A DNA stretch of 64,000 nt from Hymenobacter volaticus (GTDB lineage Bacteria; Bacteroidota; Bacteroidia; Cytophagales; Hymenobacteraceae). Positions 40,739 through 48,235 of this stretch are shown piece after piece. Made by a program: the position numbers and the translations under genes. The DNA lies in NCBI RefSeq assembly GCF_022921055.1, contig NZ_CP095066.1, positions 96,592 to 160,591 of the forward strand, written 5' to 3'. The stretch's first letter is position 1. Each line of letters opens with the position of its first letter. A model generated the notes under the pieces. It worked only from the letters and a program-made list of their open reading frames with translations, was not told the DNA's origin and did no database searches.

Positions 40739-42979
40739 TCAAGTGGTGCACCCCCGCCCCGTGGCTAGATCGGACACGTACCAGCCGGTGATGCCCCGGT
40801 CGCCGACAATGGCCATGACGGCGGGGAGCCCATCGGCTTCGCGCTCGTGCTGCAGCCACGCAAACTGGTCCTCGTCGTCCGTGCTGGGCCGTACCGAATA
40901 CCCGTCCGGGTGCGAATGCCACTCGCCCACGTACACGACCTGGCCCCCGGTGCAGGTCCTGATGCGGTCCAACTCCTGTTTTACCCCCGCGAGTCCCCGC
41001 TCGTAGCCCGTGGGCTGTTCCTGGCTGTCCACCGGGGAGGGGATGTGGTCGACGATGTAGACCCGGCGGTACTGCGTGTCGAACACGCCGACCAGTGCCC
41101 CGCCAGTTTCGTTGGGCAAGCGCTGGCGGCGCTGCGCGCGCAGGTCCTGCACCACGGGTTGCGGCAAGACCACCGTCCAGCTGCCGGCTGCCACTTCGCT
41201 GAACGCCGGCACCTCCAGGTCATAGCTGGAAACCGTCAGGTCGGAGTGCGCGTGCCAGATTTTCATCCGGGCGCCGGGCTCGGCCACCGCGCTGCGAACG
41301 GCGCGGGCGCCGATGGCCGCGTGCAGCGCGACCTGCTCCTGCGGCAGCTGCACCGACACGTCTCGGCAGGCGTGCGAGTAGCGAATCGGTTGGCCATGAG
41401 CTAGCAGGTGCTGCTGTAGCTCTGGTTGGCGCACCAAGGCCCGGTAGTAGGCCATTTCCAACTGGTCGAGGCGCAGCGAGCGGTCCTGCGGCTCGGCCAG
41501 CAGCACCACATCGGTGCCCGCCGGATTTAGAAACAGCGACAGGCGGCGGGCTGGGCTATCCACGCCCAGGGTCAGGTGCCGGGCCACGGCAACGGAAGCG
41601 GACATGTCCAGCAAAACCTCCGCGCCGGCATACGCGTCCGTCACCGGCGGGGTCGCCGGCCGCAATACGTTGGCGGCAATGGCTTGCAGGTCGGCTTGCT
41701 CGAACGTGTGTTTCAGCAACGACACCATGGCTTGCGCTTTCCCCAGACCGATTAAATTACCGGGCAGGTAGTGCCGTGCCGCGTTGTGAGGCAGGTACTG
41801 GTCTTCATCCAGCCACGCCCAGTTGCCCTGGCCGGCCCGCACCAGGTTGTTGACGACTTGGGACCCCAGGCTGCCGGCGCCCACGGCTACATACCGCGTC
41901 GTGGTGGGCTGCAGGCCGTTGTAGGCGGCGACCCACTCCCGGGTCAGGGCGCGTACTGGACTGAGCAAGCTCAGCGGGCTTTGCTGCCCTGTACGTGTTA
42001 CCTCGGCGGGAAGCAAATGAGCCAGGGTCCCGTCGTGTACGGCCCAGATCCCCAGGTCTACACCGAGCTCGGCCAGTGTTCCCTCGGAAACGAACGCCCA
42101 TACTTCCATATTCTCCACGCCGCTGGTAGCCGTACGAATTTTGGGCAGCCGAATAATAAGCAACAGTTGTTGAGTGCTGTCAAAGCCGGACGTTTCTTGC
42201 AGCACCCTCAGATGTTGGCGCAAGGCCTTGGTAAACTGAGTGTCACCCGACGAGAGATAGGTTTGCAGCTCTGCGATGGTACGGGGCTGCAACTGAATCA
42301 TCCCGTGTACCTGCGGCGTGGCCGTGTAGACGAAGCTGGTCAGTGGGGCCGGCTGGCCATCCGGTGCCTCCGAAGCGACCCAGACGCTTTGTCCTAGGAC
42401 CGTGCTTCTGAAGCTTACTTTAAGCGGTGCAGCAAAGTCTGACGCCTCATACGCGTAGAAAGCACTCGGTAGCACCAGTCGAGTGGCGGGGGCGTAAAAC
42501 GCCTGCTCCAGGGGCTGATCAGCCGCGTGCAGTTCGCCACGCGCGGTCTGGCTCAGCCAGTATTGCAATTGGCGCAGCAGCGCCGCCGCAGTCCAGGTTG
42601 GTTTCAGATCGGCGTAGCTCTCCAGGTACAAACACAGTCTGCGGGGCTCGCCCTTGATACCAAAATGCAGGTGTGGCACCGGTGGAAAATCCCGGCGCAG
42701 TGCCAATACCGACTGGTGTTCGGCATCGGCTTCGGTAAAGACAACGGCAACTCGCTCGTTGGGCAGAATGTCGTGCTTCGGGTGCTGCGGCACTTCGGGC
42801 TGGACATCAACAACGACAATTTCATCTTTCTGGAATCGCAGGCAGCTGACCAGCTGGGCGTATGACGCGCCCGGCCGCTGCAGCACCTGCACCAGTTCCA
42901 CGGCCTTGTGTAGCTGCAGGGAGCCTGCTTCCACGGGCTCCCCGAGCAACGGGTAGTAGGGGTTCTCGTTCACGTCCAT
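40739..42979 (-). CDS. E2-E1-JAB fusion protein (ubiquitin-like conjugation and deconjugation)
   Basis: A protein of 746 residues with three enzymatic modules. Residues ~1-165 form an E2-like domain with candidate catalytic Cys116 in RRLCLYLE. A ThiF/E1 adenylation domain follows: nucleotide loop GAGSLGS at 367-373, acidic LDEDQ at 390-394, and a candidate catalytic Cys538 in HACRDVSVQLP. The C-terminal JAB/JAMM protease has Glu624 (NETGG), His688, His690 and Asp701 (HSHPx9D pattern). Such E2-E1-JAB fusions are known from prokaryotic ubiquitin-like systems; Cap2/Cap3 of CBASS carry the same functions on separate proteins. No ubiquitin-like protein is adjacent. It lies 7 bases after MBL-2 in one operon. 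Confidence 0.9.
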   Translation of the reverse strand: MDVNENPYYPLLGEPVEAGSLQLHKAVELVQVLQRPGASYAQLVSCLRFQKDEIVVVDVQPEVPQHPKHDILPNERVAVVFTEADAEHQSVLALRRDFPPVPHLHFGIKGEPRRLCLYLESYADLKPTWTAAALLRQLQYWLSQTARGELHAADQPLEQAFYAPATRLVLPSAFYAYEASDFAAPLKVSFRSTVLGQSVWVASEAPDGQPAPLTSFVYTATPQVHGMIQLQPRTIAELQTYLSSGDTQFTKALRQHLRVLQETSGFDSTQQLLLIIRLPKIRTATSGVENMEVWAFVSEGTLAELGVDLGIWAVHDGTLAHLLPAEVTRTGQQSPLSLLSPVRALTREWVAAYNGLQPTTTRYVAVGAGSLGSQVVNNLVRAGQGNWAWLDEDQYLPHNAARHYLPGNLIGLGKAQAMVSLLKHTFEQADLQAIAANVLRPATPPVTDAYAGAEVLLDMSASVAVARHLTLGVDSPARRLSLFLNPAGTDVVLLAEPQDRSLRLDQLEMAYYRALVRQPELQQHLLAHGQPIRYSHACRDVSVQLPQEQVALHAAIGARAVRSAVAEPGARMKIWHAHSDLTVSSYDLEVPAFSEVAAGSWTVVLPQPVVQDLRAQRRQRLPNETGGALVGVFDTQYRRVYIVDHIPSPVDSQEQPTGYERGLAGVKQELDRIRTCTGGQVVYVGEWHSHPDGYSVRPSTDDEDQFAWLQHEREADGLPAVMAIVGDRGITGWYVSDLATGRGCTT

Positions 42980-42986
42980 AATCAGT

Positions 42987-44120
42987 TTAGTTCAGGCCGC
43001 GGCCGGCCCGGGGCGGCGCCACACTGCCGCTTGCCGCGCCACCCGCCGCGGCCAGTTTGCCGATGCTGGGGCCCATCTGATCAATCTTGATGACGATGGG
43101 CTCGGGGTAGAGGATGCTCTTGTGCTCCATCGTCACCAGAAATTCGCCGCCGAGCCGGGTAGCCTGGGCCTTGTAGTACGCGGCGGCCTGCCGGTGCGGG
43201 GGCTGCTTGTCTTCGTCGTTGCTGGGAATGGGCTTGCTGGTGGAAATCAGGCGGGCCCGGCTTAATCCATACGTCTCGAAGAGGCGCTTGATGGCCGGCT
43301 CGGGTTCGGTCACGTTGCTGCCTTTTTCGGAGTTCAGCGATAGGTAGCTGCAGTGGTGGGCAATCTTGAACAGGTCCCATTGCAACCGTTCGGAGCGCTT
43401 GTAGTACTCGGTCACCTCCACGATGGACTTGATCACCGGCCAGTCGATGTCGGAGAAGAAGTGCATGCGGGTTTTCTGGCTGCCTACCTGAAAGGTCGCC
43501 TGAAAGGTCAGCGCGTCGCTGTTGCGGTCCATGGCGGCGAGCCCGCCGCCGGCCGTGCGGCTGGCGTACGGTGAATGCACGAAGAACTCCACGCCGTCGG
43601 TGGCCAGGTTGAAGCCCGGAATCAGGGTACCGGCATCCGTGATGAGGTGTTGCCGGTCGGCCAGGGTCAGGCCCTGATTAGCCAGCCAATCCGTGAGCTG
43701 ATCCGGACCCGAGAACACGCGGATACCGCGGCCCTGCTTGAGCCGGTAACGAGCCTCCTGCCGCAGGATGCGCGTTTCGTCTTCGCAGCCTTCCTCCACG
43801 ATGACGGCCGCCGGCACCCACAGCTCTTTTATTTTCACGCGGTCGGGGCTCTGGTATTTGGCCGCGTGCAGCAGCTCAAAGAACTCGGAAGCCCCGCAGG
43901 TATGGTCGTTGTCGAGGTGGGTGAAGGCGACGACGTCGTAGTCGTTGCGCTTGGCGTTTTTCAGGTCGGCCCGTAACGCGACCGGCAGGTCGATGCGCTT
44001 GTCCTTGGAGTCGGTAGCGCACCGCATGTTGGCGTAGTCGATGAGCAGCTTTTTGCCGTTTTCCAGGTCAATCCGCGAGGTATCGGCATTGCCCAGGTTA
44101 TAGAGGGTGATTTGGTGCAT
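42987..44120 (-). CDS. Metallo-beta-lactamase fold hydrolase with THxDxDH motif (MBL-2)
   Basis: A protein of 377 residues. The metal motif is THLDNDH (His68, Asp70, Asp72, His73), where the usual second His is replaced by Asp. Later motifs HFFSDIDW and KIAHHCSYLSLN support the fold. This variant is known to me from operons with E1/E2/JAB genes. The last ~25 residues are a flexible Gly/Ala/Pro-rich tail ending PPRAGRGLN, which could be an exposed conjugation tail (speculation). It starts at 44120 and is followed directly by the E2-E1-JAB gene, so the two are cotranscribed. Confidence 0.82.
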   Translation of the reverse strand: MHQITLYNLGNADTSRIDLENGKKLLIDYANMRCATDSKDKRIDLPVALRADLKNAKRNDYDVVAFTHLDNDHTCGASEFFELLHAAKYQSPDRVKIKELWVPAAVIVEEGCEDETRILRQEARYRLKQGRGIRVFSGPDQLTDWLANQGLTLADRQHLITDAGTLIPGFNLATDGVEFFVHSPYASRTAGGGLAAMDRNSDALTFQATFQVGSQKTRMHFFSDIDWPVIKSIVEVTEYYKRSERLQWDLFKIAHHCSYLSLNSEKGSNVTEPEPAIKRLFETYGLSRARLISTSKPIPSNDEDKQPPHRQAAAYYKAQATRLGGEFLVTMEHKSILYPEPIVIKIDQMGPSIGKLAAAGGAASGSVAPPRAGRGLN

Positions 44121-44284
44121 TGTGGTGAAGCAATTACGTCCTTGAAATCAGGCGCTGGCTAGAAAGCCAGCAGCTGGTTTCGGTTCAACAATAGGTGGCA
44201 ACGGATTCCTCCCCGCTCACTGGTTAAGTCCGGCTATAACCAGAAACTGGCGACATTCCCTTGTCGAATACAAAGCAATAATTG
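44121..44284. other. Divergent promoter region of the E2-E1-JAB operon and WYL gene
   Basis: An AT-rich, non-coding spacer extends from the MBL-2 start (44120) to the WYL start (44611). It contains the 44285-44309 palindrome and no supported gene. Confidence 0.5.
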
Positions 44285-44309
44285 AACTGTGCAACCTATT
44301 TGCACAGTT
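44285..44309. promoter_or_regulatory. Candidate operator between MBL-2/E2-E1-JAB operon and WYL regulator
   Basis: Perfect 10-base arms AACTGTGCAA / TTGCACAGTT with a 5-base spacer CCTAT, 165 bases upstream of MBL-2 and about 300 bases upstream of the WYL gene. The size and symmetry fit a dimeric WYL/HTH binding site controlling both transcripts. Confidence 0.55.
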
Positions 44310-44610
44310 GAAATTGATTGCCTCTGGATGCCTTAAAATCTATATAACCATCAGATATTCAGACATAAAAAATTTAAAAAGCTTACATTAATGTCTTCAT
44401 CAGCTAGGCATTAATGCAGCATAAATATGGTTTATCAAGGAGCTGCTTGGTTGCTGGAGGCATTACTAATAACGATGCCGCGTTGCCCAGGCAAGCGGCG
44501 ATATGTTTATCTTCGTCCTGGGCCTTCAGCAAAAGGGCTCTACTGCACGAAGCTTTGTACTCCCAAGGCCGCTTCGCGCAGAGCCTCATCATAAAAGTCG
44601 CTGGTGCATC

Positions 44611-45612
44611 ATGCCTGTCAATAAAAGCGCGCACGACCGCTACCTCATCATCGATAAATGCCTGCAGCGCCGTAACCGCACCTGGACCATCAAGGACTTG
44701 CTCGCGGCCGTAGAGGACGAGTACAGGGAAGCCGGTGGCGACGGGGTGTGCGAGCGTACGCTGAAAGGGGATCTGCACCACATGAAAAAGCTAAACGGAT
44801 ACAATGCCCCCATTAAGTATTCGCGCCGGCTGGGCTATCACTATACAAAGCCGGGTTTCTCCATTCGCAACACTCCCCTGACCAGTGCCGATTTGCTGAT
44901 CCTGCATCAGAGCCTGCACCCGTTGAAAGCCTTGCGGGGTTTGGGCTTGGCGGATGAGTTAAACGAGTTGATCCGTCGGTTGGAGCAGCACTTGCCCAAT
45001 AGTGACGAGGCGGCTGGTCCGGTTCTGCAATTGGAGGCCGCACCGGAGTACACAGGTACAGAGCACCTGAAACGCTTATACAAGGCCATCTCGGAGAAAA
45101 CCCCCTTGCGGATCGAATACCAACCTTACCGGGCCCCGAAAGCACGTGCGGAAGAGGTCCATCCCTACCTGCTCAAAACGTTCAATGGGCGGTGGTACCT
45201 CATCGCTCAAAACGACGCCAAAGGGGACCAGTTGCAGAATTACGCACTCGACCGCATCAAGGACATAGACGACAGCCAAATCGTCTTTCGCCCAGCCACG
45301 GTTGATTTCGGCGCCTATTTCACCTCTCTCATTGGGGTAACCATTCCGCAAACAAGTTCATGCATTGAAACTGTACGCTTGCGAATGTCGAGCGGGCGCG
45401 CTCCCTACGTCCTGACCAAAGCAATTCATCCCAGCCAGGTTGTTCTGAGCGATACCAAGGCAGGGTTGGAAATTGAGCTGCGCTTAATTATCAACCAGGA
45501 GCTTAAAACGAATCTACTCAGTTATGGTCCCGATCTCCAAGTCTTGGCGCCCGACTCGCTACGGCATTCGCTGCGGAAACTACTTAAGAAAGCGTTGACT
45601 AACTACCAATAA
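44611..45612 (+). CDS. WYL domain transcriptional regulator
   Basis: A protein of 333 residues. An N-terminal helix-turn-helix (about 1-80) begins KSAHDRYLIIDKCLQRRNRT. A WYL domain follows at about 150-230, with LRIEYQPYRA and FNGRWYLIAQN. A C-terminal WCX-like extension ends near LRKLLKKALTNYQ. WYL regulators bind nucleic-acid ligands and often repress anti-phage systems until infection. ATG 44611 is chosen over upstream GTG/ATG codons because it begins the HTH. It is divergent from the MBL-2/E2-E1-JAB operon and probably controls it through the palindrome at 44285. Confidence 0.88.
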   Translation: MPVNKSAHDRYLIIDKCLQRRNRTWTIKDLLAAVEDEYREAGGDGVCERTLKGDLHHMKKLNGYNAPIKYSRRLGYHYTKPGFSIRNTPLTSADLLILHQSLHPLKALRGLGLADELNELIRRLEQHLPNSDEAAGPVLQLEAAPEYTGTEHLKRLYKAISEKTPLRIEYQPYRAPKARAEEVHPYLLKTFNGRWYLIAQNDAKGDQLQNYALDRIKDIDDSQIVFRPATVDFGAYFTSLIGVTIPQTSSCIETVRLRMSSGRAPYVLTKAIHPSQVVLSDTKAGLEIELRLIINQELKTNLLSYGPDLQVLAPDSLRHSLRKLLKKALTNYQ

Positions 45613-45794
45613 AGATGACTAAGGTCCCACATAGGCCACGACCACTGAAGGTAGCTTGCTGCCTGCTACCTGGCACACCTCAACTGGTAGGTTAAACGCG
45701 AACTGTTTGCCTTCATGTCTAGGCTCATTATCTTATCGTCTTCCTTATTCCGGGCACCGCCCCTGAAATCAGTTATTGCCACACAGCTCGCTGC

Positions 45795-46955
45795 ATGTCC
45801 CCGTCTTTTATCCGCACGTTTCATCCCATTGGTCAAGGAGCCTTCTATACCGAACAGCATCGCGAGGGTAACCAAACCCTGACCATAGTCTACGATTGTG
45901 GCTCGCTGACGGCGCCCAAGGAGCACTTTCTGCGTAAGGTGGCCACAGCCCTGCCGCGCGGTACCGTGATTGATCTTTTGTTTATTTCTCACTTCCACGC
46001 CGATCATATCAATGGGCTGGATGAGTTAAAGCGCAAGTACACCATCCGCGCCGTGGTGTTACCCAAGCTCACGGAGGAGGCGCGGGTACTGGTTAAGTTG
46101 GAGAACTTCCTGGAGTACGAGGGCTTTAGCTCGGTGCTGATTGATAACCCTCGGGCCTACTTCGGCCGCCGTACCCGCATTATTTTCGTAGAGCCTATTG
46201 ACCCCAATGCCGGAACGGCCGCTGAGATTATTCTTAACAACGATCGGTTCGTAGAGGTACCAGGCGAACAAGACCAGGATTTGCGGGACTCTGCCGCGCC
46301 CGCGGGGAAGCAGCCGGGACGCCTGCGCACCATTACCAGCGGCACGCCCCTGCGGCTGACGCTTCATAAAACAGCCTTCTGGGAGTATGTTCCATACAAT
46401 TACGAGTATGCTGCCCGGCGGACCACGTTTGTGGCGATGCTGAAAAAGCTTAAAATAGAACTCGGCACGCTCGGTAACCTGGAGCAGGTTATCAACCGGA
46501 AAAAAGATTTGTCCAAAGCTTACCGGAGCCTAGACGGGGATCTAAACGAGAACTCACTGGTTGTTTATTCCGGCGCGCTTACGGACCCGATGAGGTTGTT
46601 GCATCGAGGCCACAGTTGCACCTGCTGGCACCCTTTTTACGCGAGCGTAGAGAAAGAAGGGTGTTTGTACCTAGGGGACCTAGATCTAAATATTCCGACG
46701 CTGCCGGCCGATTTGCAAACCCGGCTAGGCAGCCGCTGGGACCGTATTCAAACGCTACAAGTGCCGCACCACGGCTCCGTACATAATTTTGTCCCGCTGC
46801 CCCTTGATAAAGACGTGCAGGCCATTATTTCCTACGGCTCAAATAACACCTACGGCCATCCGTCCGCGCACGTCATCGGCCAGCTGCACTTGCTGCAGGC
46901 CACGCCTATTCTGGTAACCGAGCAGCTGGATACAGCCTTTTACTTGCACACCTAA
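45795..46955 (+). CDS. Metallo-beta-lactamase fold hydrolase (MBL-3)
   Basis: A protein of 386 residues. The metal motif is SHFHADHINGL (His66, His68, Asp70, His71), with NENSLVVYSG, LYLGDLDL and QVPHHGSVHNF as later motifs. It has the canonical HxHxDH set, unlike MBL-2. It resembles ComEC-like soluble hydrolases, with a different insertion from MBL-1. It lies 180 bases after the WYL gene on the same strand and 300 bases before the sacsin-like pseudogene. It is probably a separate effector or nuclease. Confidence 0.82.
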   Translation: MSPSFIRTFHPIGQGAFYTEQHREGNQTLTIVYDCGSLTAPKEHFLRKVATALPRGTVIDLLFISHFHADHINGLDELKRKYTIRAVVLPKLTEEARVLVKLENFLEYEGFSSVLIDNPRAYFGRRTRIIFVEPIDPNAGTAAEIILNNDRFVEVPGEQDQDLRDSAAPAGKQPGRLRTITSGTPLRLTLHKTAFWEYVPYNYEYAARRTTFVAMLKKLKIELGTLGNLEQVINRKKDLSKAYRSLDGDLNENSLVVYSGALTDPMRLLHRGHSCTCWHPFYASVEKEGCLYLGDLDLNIPTLPADLQTRLGSRWDRIQTLQVPHHGSVHNFVPLPLDKDVQAIISYGSNNTYGHPSAHVIGQLHLLQATPILVTEQLDTAFYLHT

Positions 46956-47258
46956 TGTTGTCCGTCGGCTCTATGTGGCCGACCATCACCTGCTTGCTAG
47001 TGACTTTTGCAGAACTGCCCGTTCAAAGAGGCAACGAATTCCGCTTGCCGCGACAGAGGTAATATGGCTGAGGACGCAGTATGGGTGTCCGCACTACAGA
47101 TTGTCGGGCTGGCCAGCAGCTGACCACAGACTATCAAAACTTGGATACGCAGTGCAGTAGTTTGTTGCTCTTCGTGTATGTTTAGTGCCCCTTTCCTTAT
47201 TCTCTTCTACCTTATTCGTGGCTAAATCTCTATACCTGCAGCAATTCGTTGAGCAAAA
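46956..47258. other. Intergenic spacer
   Basis: About 300 bases between MBL-3 and the sacsin-like fragment. Nothing was recognised. Confidence 0.35.
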
Positions 47259-48235
47259 ATGCAGGAGCGCTTGGACGTGTACCGGCGGGACTCGACGCTT
47301 ATTCTGCAGGACTACATGCTGGAGCAGCAAGTCAGCGCCGACTACGACAGGCGGCAGCTGCTGGAACTGTTACAAAACGCCGACGACGCGGCCGGCCGCG
47401 ATCCCAAAAACCGCCCTGGGCAAGTGTCCATTCGGCTGCATGGACGCATACTGGAAGTGGCCAACACCGGAGCTATCTTCACCGAAGCGGGTGTACAGTG
47501 CCTGCTTTACAGCAACCTGAGCCCCAAATCCCTGGATGCCGACCAGATCGGGGCCAAGGGCCTGGGATTTCGAGCCGTGCTCAACTGGGCCGATAAGCTG
47601 GAAATTCATAGCGGCTAGTTGCGCATTGCTTTTTCCGCGGCCTACGCCCGCAAGGTCTTGCAGCAGCGGCGACAACCGACAGGCCGTGCTGCGCATGCTG
47701 CGCCAGGCTCGGGAGGAAACCACCACGGCGGAGCACATAATCGCCGTGCTGCACTGCGCCGAGGCCGCGCTCAACGCTGGTCCGGCCGGCTACAACACCC
47801 TGATCCGGGTGTACATGAAGGGTAAGCAGTTGCCCGCGCTGCGACAGCAGTTGGCCGAGGAGCTACTACCCGAAGTGATTGTGTTTCTGCCCCACCTGAC
47901 CCGCTTGCACATCGAGTGCGACGGGGTGGCACATGGAGGGGGCGCAGAGCGTGGGCGCAAAAGATGTGCAACACGTACGGGTGACACGCCAGAAGGCCGA
48001 CGTCACCCGCACTCGGCATAGCTGGCAGGTGCTTGCCCGCGCCGGCCGTCTCGTGCCGGAAGACGCGGGTTCACCAGTGGCACCCGCAGCTATTCCCTAC
48101 GAAGTAATAGTCGCGTGGCAGGCGGACTTGGCTCCCGGGCACGGCCGGCTGTTTTTGTATTTCCGGACCGGCGTGGATTGGCCCCTTCCCTGTTTGAGGA
48201 TGAAAGTTCAGTCTTTGGCTATTCTAGTCTACTAA
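47259..48235 (+). pseudogene. Sacsin/Hsp90-like (GHKL) ATPase, decayed and truncated
   Basis: The first 119 codons encode the Bergerat ATP-binding site of sacsin N-terminal ATPase-like proteins: LLELLQNADDA (residues 34-44), VANTGAIF, and GAKGLGFRA (98-106). An in-frame TAG at codon 120 breaks the gene; the same frame then continues LRIAFSAAYARKVLQ. Later pieces lie in two other frames: NRQAVLRMLRQAREET to VIVFLPHLTRLHIECDG, then WQVLARAGRLVPEDAG to FRTGVDWPLPCL. The region where a C-terminal half of perhaps hundreds of residues would lie is replaced by the convergent RING gene. Related full proteins belong to phage-defence islands. Confidence 0.75.
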
